DNA of 64,000 bases from Tetraselmis striata (Eukaryota; Chlorophyta; Chlorodendrophyceae; Chlorodendrales; Chlorodendraceae): the NCBI GenBank assembly GCA_006384855.1, contig VCJN01002371.1, positions 1 to 64,000 of the forward strand. Direction: 5' to 3'. The translations under genes were made by a program, and so were the position numbers. Below the pieces are notes generated by a model. The model saw only the letters and a list, made by a program, of their open reading frames with translations. It was not told where the DNA came from and did not search any database. Within the stretch, counting starts at the first letter, position 1. Every line of letters starts with the position of its first letter. Below are positions 44,907 through 57,900 of this stretch, piece after piece.

Positions 44907-45817
44907 ACCTCCTGCGATCCGGCCTTCTCACAGGCTACGCGCTCATTACGGTGCCCCCCGCCCTTCCCATTTCCCCTCACCCGTCATACCTGACCTTCCC
45001 CCAGCCCCCAGCCCGCTTCCCTGACCTACCCCGCCTAAACCATACTGCAGCTCCTCAAGCAGGTGGGCTGAGTCGCCGTGCCCCTCTCCTGCACAGTCCC
45101 AGGGGTCGCTGGAACTAGCCACCGGGGTGCTGGAGGCGGAGTTTGGCGGCGCGTCATCGGTGCGGTGCCCCATCCCCCTTAACCCCCCCCCCCCCCCCCC
45201 CCCTCCTCAATCCCCCCTCCCCTCCTCACCCCTTCCTCTATCTCGTTTCCCCCTCTCCACCTCACGTTCTCCTCTCCCCCATCCCTCTCTGCATCTGCAG
45301 CTGCACGGGATGTTGGATGACGCCCTGTTGCCCCCCCCCCCCTCCCTCTCCCCTTCCCCTCCTCGCCCCTCCCTCGTCAGGCGCTCTTGAACGAGAAGGC
45401 CCAGCAGTTTGTGGGGCTGTTCCCACCCCCCTCCGACCAGCCTCCGCCGCCCTTCGAACTCTGCGGTGAGCGCCCCGTCCCGCATCAGCAGCGCCCCTCT
45501 CTCCTGCCCGCTCCCCTGGCTCACTGCCTCCCCATTACCTCCACCCATCCGCTCTTTACCCCCCCCCCCCCCCCCTCCTCCCGCGCCGGTTTCACCCTTA
45601 CCCGCCCTCTCCCCTCCTCCGTCCGGGCGCAGGCCACAAGGCGGTTGTGCTGCGGCAGGAGGAGCGCGCCATCCAGGCACTCTCGCGGCGCCGCGAAGTG
45701 GGCGTGTGCGTGAACAACCTGCCGGTGGGCGTGCTGGTGTGCACGTATGGGCCGCCGCACTGGGCGCAGCAGGTAGTGCCCGCCGTGGAGCGCTGCTGCG
45801 ACGCGCTGCGCCGCTGA
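44907..45817 (+). CDS. Profilin-like protein (5' exon not located)
   Basis: Exons: 44907-44950, 45051-45062 (12 bases), 45097-45159, 45301-45321, 45381-45465 and 45633-45817 (stop 45815-45817). They encode LLRSGLLTGYALIT, LLKQ, SQGSLELATGVLEAEFGGAS S, LHGMLDD, ALLNEKAQQFVGLF, then GHKAVVLRQEERAIQALSRR, EVGVCVNNLPVGVLVCTYG and VVPAVERCCDALRR. The total of about 136 residues plus a short N-terminus fits profilin length. The last third follows the profilin pattern: a strand ending in Arg/Glu, GV-V, LVCTY, and an amphipathic C-terminal helix. Profilins bind actin monomers and Pro-rich ligands; the protist/ciliary profilin-4 class is the nearest resemblance. The intron after 45321 would use a GC donor. 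Four introns contain C-rich runs. The DRC11 ATG follows 74 bases after the stop. Confidence 0.55.
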
Positions 45818-45891
45818 GGACCCGCCACCGGCGCGGGCGGCGGGTGGCGGGCTTAGAGAGGCGGTTGGGTTGGTAGAGCGGCGCCGGCGCG

Positions 45892-48800
45892 ATGGCCAAC
45901 GTGACGTATGACATCCTGTGGCGGGAGGCCATGATGGAGCTGCTGGACCAGCTGGAGGCGGAGAACCCCGAGGTGCCCCCCCCCCCCCCCCCCCCCCCCA
46001 CTTCCCCTTTGCATGCCACTCCCAGGAGCACCCCCACCTCATGGTTTGTATTCACACGCAGACACCCCCTCCCACATATACACACATGTGCGCACATGTC
46101 GCTATGATGGTACGCCACAGCGCATAGGTGGCCATCAATTTGAAAAGGCGTTGCCTCGCTGTGCTTGAATTTGTCACCCTTCTAGCGCTGCAATACACCG
46201 CCTGCAATAAACCCGATTACTCGGGTTCTGGTTACTACCAGGACGGTGCGAACCGGTACGAGTACAGCACCTGCTGATGATATTGACACCGATGCCGATT
46301 GATGAGTTAATCTGGTACGCAATAAGCCTTACATTACTCGACAACTCGTACCAGGATCCGAATATCCGATTGCGATTCGACACGCGAATCGCGACCGAAA
46401 ACTGCGATTGATAAGCTGAACCCATTCACAATGAACGGGCAATACACAATCAAACGACGTCCTCAGTGCTATCCGAAATCGACTCGCAACACGACTGATA
46501 TGTATCTGTCTGATGTCTTTCAAGAAAACGGCAAATCATCAATACATTTATATTCTGCTTTTAATTGCCGAATTCGGATCCTAACAGACTGGCGAGTCCT
46601 GGTAACACATTCTGAATGATGACGCGGTGGGGTCTGTTGGCTGCGTAGCGCCCCGCTGACCGCACGGCCGGGACGCTCGGCCGCAGGACCCGATGCTGGC
46701 GCCCAGGGACCTGGCGGAGTGGTCCTGCATCTACATCAAGTACCTGCAGATCTTCCACAAGCTGGAGACGTCGTACAACCAGATGGTGCACCCGCAGAAG
46801 CGGCTGGACATGAAGCGCGCGCTGGAGGCGTGCTGCGGCCGCATCCTGGAGGTGCGCCACTACCTCGTCAAGCTCAACCGCAACCTGGACTTTGTCAACC
46901 TGGACGACATCCTCGTGGACCTGAAGCTCACCCCCGACGTGCTGGAGGTTACCCCCCCCCCCCCCCCCCCCCCCGAAAATCCCCTCCCTCCTCCTTGCCG
47001 GACTTAGCACCGCTGGCGCGGGGTGGACCAACGCTCTCCGGCGGGCTGCTTCCCCGGGAGCTGTGCTCCAGGAGACCTCATCTTAGTCAAGCGCGCCGTC
47101 AGCGTACCGATGCTCCCCTCCTTTCAGCCGCTGCCTCAGCCTCTGCCAAGCGCTTGTCCAATTGTTGCCATTTGCGGCAGTGCGTATACGGGTGCCGACC
47201 CGACTATCAGAACAAACGATTTAACAACGCGTTCTTTGCCTATTGGTCCAATTTCAGACGAATACGTTACGATATCATTGCCAGACTTGACAACATTCGC
47301 TAGCACCCCATTTCTGAGGGCAAAAATAGGTTCGTGTAGTTGGGTCGAGTCGGCACCCATACCCGTACAGCAGTGCATAAGCAGGCCCAGGATATAGACA
47401 CATCAAGGGGGGTTGGGGCGGGAGAGGCTATTCCCCAAGACCTCAATCTATCAGGAGGGCAAGAGAGAGGGTATCCAAACGACTTCCACAAGGGCAGCAT
47501 CGGACCCAGGCATACGGCGGCATTGTCGCACATTCATCCGAAGCTCCTCAGTATCAATGACGCTTTGCTTCCCTGTAGCTGTGCGTGCGGTACGCCGATC
47601 ATGTTGACGACAACCCAGACAACAGGCGCACAGGGCACTTCCGGCGGACGTCCGTTTGCTGATACGGAGGTTTGGTGTTACCGCGGCGTTTTATGTCGTG
47701 CATGTTGGCCCCGTTACTGGCATGTCGCGGTAACAAATGAGCAACACGCAGTGCCTCGGCTGCATGTTGGCTCCATTCATGCCGGGCGCGGCGCCATGAC
47801 GAGCGCAGGATTGCCTGGGGGCAGTATGTGTCTGTGTGGGGGGTGGATGGGTGGAGCTGAGGGAGGGCGTCTCCCCGCTTTGCCGCCCGCAGGTGGCCAT
47901 CCCGCGCTACTTTCGGGAGGACCGCGTCAAGGAGCTGGAGGACCGCGAGAAGTTTCTGGAGGCGCTGGTGGAGAAGTACTCGGTGCCGCGGCACAAGGAG
48001 GCGGACTCCATCGCCTCGAGCGCGGCGCTGACCAGGGAGGAGGAGGCGATCGCGGTCCTGCAGCTGAACGAGCGAGGGCGGCAGGCGCGCGAGAAGGCGC
48101 GCATGATGGACTCGATCAAGAAGCAGCGGCAGCTGGAGGACAAGCGCTCACGCAGCGGCATCCCGCTGACGGCGGAGGACGCGTCGATCAAGATACAAAA
48201 GGTGGCGCGCGGCTACATCAACCGCAAGCGGCTGGCGGACGCGGTGCAGGAGGAGCTGGAGTTTCTCAAGATGCGGCCGGTGGCGGCCGACGCCAAGAAG
48301 GACCCCAACTCGCGCGTGGGGCAGGTGATGGCGCAGCGCAAGGTGGTGCAGCGCGAGAACCAGGCGGAGTACGACGAGGCGATCGTGGTGCTGAAGCAGA
48401 AGGTGAAGGAGCAGGAGGGGCAGGACATGCGCGAGACGATCCAGGACAAGATCAACGCCTGGTTTGTGGAGAACCGGCAGAACCCGAGCGGCGACTACCC
48501 GCCGTTTCCGGACAAGGACGACGGCGGCTCGCGCGCCATCCTCAACCCGCAGCCGCCGGAGCCGCCGCCGCTGGAGGGCGAGGACGACAAGAAGGCCAAG
48601 GGCAAGGGCAAGGGCAAGGAGGAGAAGGGCAAGGGGAAGGGGAAGGGCGGCAAGGGAAAGGGGAAGGGGAAGGAGGAGGCGGCGGAGGAGGGGAAGGAGG
48701 AGGTGGTGAGCAGCATCTTTGTGCCCGACATCGAGAAGAGCGTGCAGGAGTACGTCGTCAAGTGGCAGGACCGCGACGAGTCCACCAACTTTTTCCAGAA

Positions 48801-50273
48801 GTACGACAGCGAGCTGGTGAAGGACGAGCTGCGGCCGATCGTGTTTGAGGAGATCCGGCTGCAGGTGGATGAGGAGATGCGCATCCTGCTACAGAACCTG
48901 GTGGACATGGTGGACGCGGAGCGCGCCGCCAAGCTGGGCAAGAAGCCCAAGAAGAAGAAGGGGAAGAAGAAGGGGAAGAAGGGCAAGGGGAAGGGGAAGG
49001 GCAAGAAGGCGAAGGACCCCACCGCGGACCGCTCCATGGAGAGCCTGTACGCGGAGCTCGTCTCCAACGGCATCCTGCAGCAGTGCCCCAAGAGCCACGT
49101 GCAGGACTACCTCGGCTCCTTCAGCTTCCTGGGCTCCATCCTGGAAAAGTCCAACATCCTGCCCGACCCCTCCATGGGCCAGGTAAGCCTCCCACCCCCC
49201 TCCCCTTCGTCCGTTCATGCCGTTTGACGAATTTGATCACGATGACGACGCATTTATTAATAACGACCAATATGATCGGTGTACCTGAAAAGTTGCATTA
49301 TAACTGATATTTATCATCGGAGAATTCTAAATTAATCGAGAATTGTAATTTTGCGCGCCTTATTTTACCCCGTTGTTTTCGCCCCTTTTTAAATAAACGG
49401 CGACGCCGACGTCGGCTATATCGGGATTGGCATGACCAATATTAATGAAGCGCCCGCTGATGTTGCCGCCGACTACCCTCGCTCGTGATTTCGCAGGTGC
49501 GGCAGGCGATCACGGAGTACTGCATTCTGCCTCTCGGCAGCCAGTACATCCACGAGAAGGTGCCGAGCCATATCAAGAGCGTGCTGCTGTACGGGATGCC
49601 GCGTACCGGCAAGACGCTGCTGAGCCACGCGGTCGCCAACCTGGCGGGCGCCAACTTTTTCAACCTGTCCCCGCGCAACACAGACGGCAAGTACCCCGGC
49701 AAGGCGGCGGGGCTCATGATCCACATGGTCTTCAAGGTCGCGCGCACCATGGCGCCCAGCGTGATCTACATCGACGAGGCCGAGAAGGTGTTCGTGAGCG
49801 ACAAGAAGAAAAAGAAGGAATTTCAGCCGTACAGCGAGGCGCTGGACCGCATCAAGAAGCTGCTGGTCAAGGAGTGGAAAAAGATGGTGCCCGGCGAGCG
49901 CGTGCTCGTCATCGGCAACAGCTGCATGCCGCAGGTGTGCCTGAAGAAGGACAAGAAGCCGTTCCTCAGCTTCTGGAACAAGCACATCTACGTACCCGTG
50001 CCCGACTACGCCTCGCTGCGCATCCTCTGGCCCGGCCTCTTTGCCCGCCACAGCGGCACGCTGAACTACGAGTTCGACCTCTCCACCCTCTGCTCAATCT
50101 CGGAGAACTACACCAGCGGGTGGGTGCCCTCTCCCCACCCGTCACGCCGCCAATACTGTTTTACTGTTTGTCAGCCTTACTATAAGACGTTCATGTAGAA
50201 CATAATTCTATGAAATTCTCGCCTGCGCCGAGAGTGACCGGCTTCCCCGTCTGGCCACGTATGGCGGCGTACG

Positions 50274-50304
<31 letters not shown>

Positions 50305-50595
50305 TCCCAGCGTGCGCGCGCTCGCTTGATTGTGTCGTTTTCTGTGCGCAGCGATATCGACCTGGTGACGTCGTCCATGATGACAGCCCGCCGAAAGGAG
50401 ATTCTGAGGAAGCGGCCGCTGACGGTGAAGGAGGTGCTGCAGTGGCTGTCGAAAGTGAAGCCGGTCTTGCCGGACGACGACGGCGTGGTGCGGAAGTGGA
50501 CCAACGACCTGCCCGTGCGCGCGGCCATCCTCGGCAGCACCGGCAAGCGACCGAAATCGGCCAAGAAGGGGAAGGGCAAAAAGGGCAAAAAATAG
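45892..50595 (+). CDS. DRC11: Dynein regulatory complex subunit DRC11 / IQCA1 (IQ and AAA domain protein)
   Basis: Axonemal protein of the nexin-dynein regulatory complex in motile cilia. Exons: 45892-45972, 46687-46947, 47893-49182, 49497-50119 and 50352-50595; together 832 codons plus stop, all phases close, near the length of animal IQCA1. The N-terminal helical region includes LAEWSCIYIKYLQIFHKLE. An IQ motif, IKIQKVARGYINRKRL, lies near residue 214. A Lys/Gly/Glu-rich low-complexity stretch (48590-48700) and a second Lys-rich one (48940-49015) flank a helical segment. The AAA domain has SVLLYGMPRTGKTLLSHAVA (Walker A; Arg where Gly is usual) and VIYIDEAEKVF (Walker B). The tail is Lys-rich (KSAKKGKGKKGKK). 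TGTAA, a green-algal polyadenylation signal, occurs at 50638-50642. C-runs lie in introns 1, 2 and 4. Confidence 0.94.
50275..50300. repeat. C26 homopolymer in DRC11 intron 4
   Basis: Twenty-six C on the sense strand inside the 232-bp intron between 50119 and 50352. Companion runs are at 45976-45999, which follows the donor GAG|GTG directly, and 46952-46974, which follows GAG|GTTA directly. Confidence 0.9.
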
Positions 50596-51033
50596 TCGGC
50601 GCGGCCGCGCTTGTCGCCTAGCAGTTCTCACCGAAGCTGTAAGCATTTTCCCGCCATGCCGAGGACTTGCCCCCTGTGCGGTATGAAAGTCGACGCCGCT
50701 CGTGCTGTGGCCAGGAACCTTCTCGTTCCCCCCCCCCCCCCCCCCCCATTACAAGGCGGGTGGACGGGCGGAAGACATTCACAGTAAGGATCCCGTTGGA
50801 GCATATAGAACATGAATGATGTCGTCGAGCTGAGGCTACGAAAAACGCAAGCACGTGATAATAAACAGCGAATCGTTACATGTTCAACGTCCAGACGGCG
50901 TCACGGCAAAAACCGCCTGGCCGTTGTCGTTGTCGTTTCATCCCGATCCCCGACCCACCCGCTAACGCTGTCTATCCGCCAGGTGCTCGCTGGCCCAGCG
51001 AGCTCGACGTGCCGCGCGACCCGTCGAAGCATT
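50596..51033. other. Tail-to-tail intergenic region, DRC11 and PreP
   Basis: 438 bases between two convergent stop codons. It holds the DRC11 polyadenylation signal TGTAA at 50638-50642 and a C20 run at 50728-50747. No gene. Confidence 0.6.
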
Positions 51034-51872
51034 CTACAGCACCTTCTTAATATCGAAGAAGCCAGGGTCCTTCTCGTTCGCGGCGGTCGCCTGCTCCACA
51101 GATGTCACGGCGACGACTTGCGCCTTGTCGCCGCGCACCGCCTCCAGGGCGTCTGCGAAGTTTTTGAAATCCTGCCGAAATAAACACAAATGGGGCTCAG
51201 CCGCCTCTCGACCTGCCCGGCGTACTCGCGTGAGCTATAGCTGGATGAGCTGCCGCGGCCTATATCGGTACAAGTGAATCGTCGAGTATCGAGAGGATGT
51301 CGAACACTCGAGCGCACCTTCATTGTGGTGCCCAGAATCTGCTCCCGGCGCTGCTGGCGCTCCTCGTCGGTAATCTGCGAAAGGGCGGCGGCAACTCCGT
51401 GTCAGGACGACGAGTTCGTGGGAGCGGCACAAAGAGGCTGTCGACTTGTCTGGGGTCGCGGGCGGATAAAGTGGGGGCGAACCTTGAGCAGATGACGCAG
51501 GAACGCGGTGTATCCCTTGGCGTCGGGCAGCTGGTAGCTGTCGATGTCGCCAATGGTGCCGATGATGGCCTTGGTCAGTGCATCCTGCGGACCGTCGCCA
51601 CACACGCACACTTAGCGCCTGCGCTCAGCGCCATCCGTCACCATGTTCGACAAACGAGCTGCGCGCTGGGTGGGCTCGCGGTGGGGGCGGCCCACCTGGT
51701 CCAGCTCCAGCTCACGCAGGAACTGCGGGGTGCCGTCGTAAACGTCGACCGTCTTCATGAGGTTGGGGTCACGATAAGACAGGTAAGTGAACATTCCACT
51801 GCGCGAATGCGGAAGGGGACAGTCTGTGAGCCACGTCGTCATGCTACACTATTGCCCATTAAATGCTTACTG

Positions 51873-51909
<37 letters not shown>

Positions 51910-54900
51910 TAAGATACGCGCAGACACGCGCAAATATTTGCTCGTACAGGCATGTAAATTTATACGCCAAGCGTTATATAGTAGTCTTGGTCAGGGTCGA
52001 TCGGCCGATTAGGGATGGCCTGTTGGCGATCTGGGCGGTGGACAGGCAGTGATGAGGGGGGACGCACACCTGTGAGAGTCAAAGTCGCTGAAGCCGCCAT
52101 ACGCGCCGCCCACCACGCGCACGCGGTCCCAGAGCCAGCTGGTGCCGAGCAGCTTGTTGATGACGTAGGAGGAGCCCTGCAGCTCGTAGCCGGCGTCCTG
52201 GTACAGGTTGGCGGCCTTGCCGACGTAGTTCACCTGTGGGCGTCGGAATCGGGGTTTGTCGGTAAATATGTCTGGGTTTTATACCGGCGCGAATGATAGC
52301 CCGTGGGAGGGGAGGCTGATGGGGCGCATTGTCGTGCCTGCGTGGGGACGCAGATGGCCTCGTTGGCGGGCGTGAGCATGCCGTTCCAGTCGGCAGCCGG
52401 CAGGTTCTTGTCCGGCAGAGACGACAGGAAGTCGGTGACGGCGGGCGACGCGGACTGCAGAGTGTTGCCTGAGGACGCGCAACACCGAGGGCAGATTCGT
52501 CAAGAAATCGCCGACCGGCGCAACCCTGAGTTGGCATTGAAGGCGGGCGGGCAGCAGTGCCCCGGGTCGCGCTGCGCCGCACCGTCCGCCGTCATGTTGA
52601 CATACGACTTCGAGCGCGAGGCGACGGCGGAGCGGATGGACTCCAGGTCCGCCACGACGCCGTCCCAGTCCGAGTCGACGCGCGCCACCAGCTTGCGCAC
52701 GTACTCCAGGTACGACAGGCCGCCCATCTGCTCCGACACCCAGCCGGCCACGCTGCGCTGCGCGTCCAGGCGCGACGCGGCGTACGAGTGGCCGCTGCCA
52801 ATGAGACCGGCCTCGAGCCCAGAGCGCGTCTCCAGTACCATCTGCTTGAAGCGCTGCCTGCGGTCGAGCGGGGGCACACGTGGCGGGGGGGGGGGGGGGG
52901 GGGGGGCGGAGGAGGAGACCGTCGTGTCAGCGAGGCATCCGGGGATACATACAGCACAGAAGCCGGCACACAAACCAGATGGCAACGCAGGATTGCGCGA
53001 GACGGGGACGCGTTTGGTGGCGGCCGCTGATCGATGAGCACACAAGTGGGAAGCTGTGCGCTATGAGCATTTACGAGTGACAAGCCCCGTTCAGCGTCGA
53101 ATGAAAGGGGGCACTCACTGGTCGTCCAGGCGGGCGGTGAGCAGGCAGTCGCGCATGATGTCGAGCAGGTCGGCGGTCTTATCCGACATCGCCTTGCCGC
53201 GCAGCATCAGCAGCGACACCGGCTCGGGCGAACCCTTGATGGAGGAGGTCATGGGGGAGACGCTGAAGCCGCCGGTCTTGCGGTCGATGCGCTCCGTCAG
53301 CTCCACGAAGCTCTCGGTGGCGGTGCCCATCTCGGTGAGGCACTGGCAGAAGAGCGGCACCAGAGGGATGAGCTCGGCGGGTACCGGCTTCAGGTCCAGC
53401 CCAATCTGCAATGCGGGCAGGGGGCAAATGCGGCGTGGCGTTACGATGAAAAAGGTACACTTAATTTCCCACCTTTTCAGTGCGAAATTGAAAGCGAGGA
53501 TAAGGGTGAAATTCCCGACAGCCGAGGGTCGCCGGGAGGGGAGGGGGTTACCTCCATGTACAGCACGTCGTTGGTGAACAGCTCGTGGTGCAGCAGGGTG
53601 GAGCCGAGCTCGGAGGACTGCCGCAGACAGAAAAGTCGTGAGTGGTGTGGCGGCGGGCATGCCGCCGGGCTGCAGGAAGGACAGTCACGCATAAACGCAA
53701 CTCGGCAGGGTCGGATCTGGCGGGGGGGGGGGGGGGGGGGGGGGTGGAGAGCCATACTGCTGCGGTGGGGATGGTGCCGGCCTCCTTGGGAATATCCTCA
53801 AGTGCGAGCGAGGGAATGCATTTGAGCGCCTCCGGCTTGTCCGGGGTCTCCTGGCGCTCCTATCGTTTTGCAACCCAGCAGAAGCAATGTTAAGGTCAGC
53901 CGGGCGAAGGGGGGGCCAAAGAGAAATGACAGCCATTCATACATGTTGAGATGGGGGGAATGCCACGCATCATCATCATCACCATTATCAACAACATTGA
54001 CGTAATCATACAATAGTAAAAATCATCATCATCATATATATTATCACTATCATTATATAATATATTATCATACAATTCATCATCATCATTATCATCTTAT
54101 AATATCAATATATCATCATCATCAATGTCACTCTCATCATCATTATCATATAATATTTGGTCATCATAACATATAATATATCATCATCATCATATAATAA
54201 TATACCGTCATCATCATCATCATCATCATCATCAATGTCACTTTCCATCATTACCATAACATATTGTCATCATACCACACATCATCATCAACGTCACTAT
54301 CATAATCATAATCATCATCCTGGCCCCAAGGCAGCACTTCTACGTAGTTGCCTGCAGATGTTTCGGTGTGATCACTTCCACACGCGAGACAAGCGTCTGT
54401 GTGGCTGCCCAAAGGCCTGGCCGCCGCACCTTGAGGGCCTTGGTGTTCTCAATGATCTGCTGCAGCTCCGCCTCGGACAGGCCCTCCTTCAGGGAGGCCA
54501 GGCGCTCCTTCTCCGCCTTCTCCACCTGGGAGATACAGCAGACAGGGGCGCGCGTGAGCGCACGGCTCGGCAAGAGGCGAAGGGCTCAGGCAAAGGCTTG
54601 GGGAGGCGGGTTCACCGTTGGGCCGAGCTCAGTGTCGGGCAGCAGCTGGACGGTGACGCAGTGGCTGTTTTCAAGCAGGTACTTCTTCAGCAGAGGTCCA
54701 AACACGTTCTCGCCGCTGGCCAGGCGCGCCTATCGGCATAGATGGCCGCACAGTTTGTCAGGTGGGCTGGACAGTAAAGACAATCAAGGGAAGGAGAGGA
54801 GAGCAAGCGGGGCGCCTGGGGGCCAGCAGAACGAGGACACGGGAGCGGCGGGGGGGGGGGGGGGGGGGCATGCCTTGAACTTCTCCAGGTCAGAGGTCCA

Positions 54901-57900
54901 CTGCAGAGGCTGGAAGGGGTCGCGGTCGTACAGCCAAGAGCCCATGGAGCGCAGCATCAGCGACAGGCCTGCGTTGCGTGGTCGGGTTTGGGTAGTTAGG
55001 GTTTTAGGGGTTTTAAGAGTTACGGGGCCTTGAAGGGTACTACCCACAGGTACTAGTGGCGGCGGTTAGGGCTCAGGCATCGCCTCTTTGGGGCGCGAGC
55101 TCAGTATCTTGATGCCACACATTGCCGACTTGGAATATCCTATACTTGATTTATCTGTATACGGTACAGCACCAAGAGTTGTTTGAATTAATGCTAATTG
55201 GTCAATTCAACGGTGTTTGGAGAAGTATACGAGTTCAGCGGTGCAGGTCGTATTTCTCCCGCCTTCACCTGCCAACCCCGAGGCATCCGGGGACACCCCT
55301 GGCGCAACTCAAGGCGGGGGTTAATCTCGGTTGCGGGACAGCCACACAGCCTAGCCACTTGACTGACGCCAGAGGAGCGCAGCGCTGGAGCAGGCTGCGA
55401 GATCCCAGAACATAAAAACGGCGGGAAAGGGTATATCCGGGCGGTCATGTGGGCGTGTGTTTCTACGGACGAGCGTCGTGCATGCCGGTACTGATGGCGC
55501 CCTTGTACGCGCGTAGCAACCCCGCGTGCAAAATACTGAACGCGTACTCGTGCCATTCACAATGATTAGTGCCGATTTGCTGCAACATAGCCACGCGGCC
55601 TACAGAGCCCCTGCCCTACGCACTTTAATTAGTGGATTCTATACGGTTTGGCCAGGGGCGGGCGTTTCCCTGATGTGAGTAAAGGGAGCTTGTCAACAGT
55701 AGAAATAATAGCTTATTCATTCAGTTGCAATAATTTTCAGTTCAAGCTTGTGGCCTTCTGTCATCTAAACAATAGAGATCGAGCTCTGCGCACTGTGGAC
55801 ATAAGCGCATCCTCCCAATTGATGAGAAGGGGGAGAGGGGGTTTGAGGATGGGCGCCTCACCGCGCGGGAACCGGCCGGTGTTGTTCTCGCGCAAGGAGA
55901 ACTCGATGGTGTTCATCGCCGCCTCGGCGGCCGTGTCAGTGAAGCCGCTCTCCGCCAGCTCGGCGATGGTGGTCTTGATCAGCTCCGACACCTTGTCCAT
56001 GTCCTCCGGCTTGACGCCCTTGAGGCCAATGCTGAACATCGGCTGCCGCAGCTCATCCTCCAGCCCACCGCCGATGATGGCCTCGCCCAGGCCGCTGTCC
56101 ATGAGGGCCTGCCACAATGACACACAACATAGCGCTAGGGTGAGTGCAACTCAGGGCCAAAGAGAGGAGCAATCGAACCCCACCCCCCCCTGTGCCCCCC
56201 TTCTCATCCTCCTCCTCCAAAAAGGAGAAATACCGCCCACTACCAAAAAGCTGCCTGTCCCGGACACAGCGCTGCGGAGCCGCACCTTGTAGAGCGGGCT
56301 AGCAGAGGTGCCGAGAAGCAGGTAGTTGAGGAAGCCAAAGGCAAGCTCGGTCTCAAGGTCGAGGCTGTCCTCCGTCAGCAGCCAGTTCAGGGACACGAAG
56401 GCCTGCGGGGCAGCGAGGGACTCCTCAGAGGCCGCACGGCGCCGCCTCTCCGATCGGGGACATGACATGATCGGGGACAGCAGGAGTCTCTGGGAGCCAC
56501 AGCGTATCGCACCTTGGAGCTCTCGCCGTCATCACCGCCCTCACCGGCAGCATAGTACTTGGTGACCTGGCAGGCATCGCGCAAACATTACCGATCAGCA
56601 CATGGGGCTGCGTGACCCGGCCATCAATGTGAGCACACAGCCATGGCTCAGCATGGAGCCCAGGTGTTGATCCACACAACGGCTAGTGACGATGCACCCA
56701 CCGTCCTCGGCTCCTTCAGCAGCGGCTCCTTTTGCACGGACGAGTCCACCGGCAGTGCCTCGTACTCATCCAGGTAGTTGGAGCTGATGGGGAGGCAAGG
56801 GCAGCCGAGTGCCATTCAGAGGCAGCGGAGACGCAAGCAGTCCCAATTACACGCTGGCAAAGATGGCACGAGAGGCTTGCAAGAGGAGAAGGGGAGAAGG
56901 CTTGAGGGGAAACGCAAAATGACAGGAGGGGCGGGGGCGCGCGGGGGGGGGGGGGGAGGCTCACAGGAGGCGAAGGCGCTCCACAGGATCATCGTCGCCG
57001 TAGAACCAGAAGCGGGCGTTGCTAGGGTGGTAGTACCGCTTGTGGAAGTCCTGCGCAGGGCGGGCATTGCAGCCATGAGATACACAAAGCGGATATCCCA
57101 TTCTGCTGTGGAATCGGCCGACCCGTAGGAGTAGGACCCTCACATTATCTGAGCACATCCGGTCATCACACGCCAGAAACAGCTCTACATTGTCAGGCAG
57201 TTCACTCAGCAAACCCGCAAGGACCACGGCGACAAGTCCGCGCGGTCCGGTGCCAAACGCCTACAACCTCCCCCAAGGCCTCCCCGCAGCCCGTTCAGGG
57301 TAAGAGAATGGACGGTGATTGCCGGCATCAGTCAGGTGCCCACCGGCCTTGGAAACATTCCAGCGCCCCAGTATGGCATGAAGTATGGCATGGCAGTAAC
57401 ATTCCAGCGCCCCAAGTATAATATCAATCATGTGAATCGGCAGCAGGTGCGGCCTCGAGCAGCCGGATTACGCCGCCGCCCCCACCTGGAACTTCTCAAA
57501 GGTGAGGTCGGGGATGACGACAGGGTCGCCGCCCGAGTCCACGTTGTAATTGTTGGTGGGGAAGACCGCCTCCTGGATGGCGCGGTAGTTCACCGAGTCG
57601 GGCTGGCTGTACACGCCCTTCATCTCATTGAACACCACGCCCTGTGCCCCGCCCAGAACCACGGGGGGGGGGGGGGGGGGGGGGGTGAGCGAATGGTGTC
57701 GCAGCGTGCGCCGATGTGCGCAAGCGCCGCTGGATAGGGATGGCCGAACCTTGAAGATGATGTCGTCCTTGGGATCCTCCAGCTCGTAGTGCCACCCCTC
57801 CTGCTCAAAGGTCTTGATGTCGTTGACGCACCTGCAGGTTGCCAGAATACGGGTGAGCCTCCAGGCTGCCATGGGGCGCCCTTGGCGGGGCAGTCAGGGG

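Noticed and set aside
45207..46118. A 303-codon minus-strand frame
   Set aside because: It runs antisense through profilin-like exons and C-runs and is Gly/Arg low-complexity with no domain.
47340..48848. A 502-codon plus-strand open frame rich in Gly and Arg
   Set aside because: It overlaps DRC11 exon 3 in another frame. The alternate frame gives a clean IQ motif and family alignment, so this one is a shadow.
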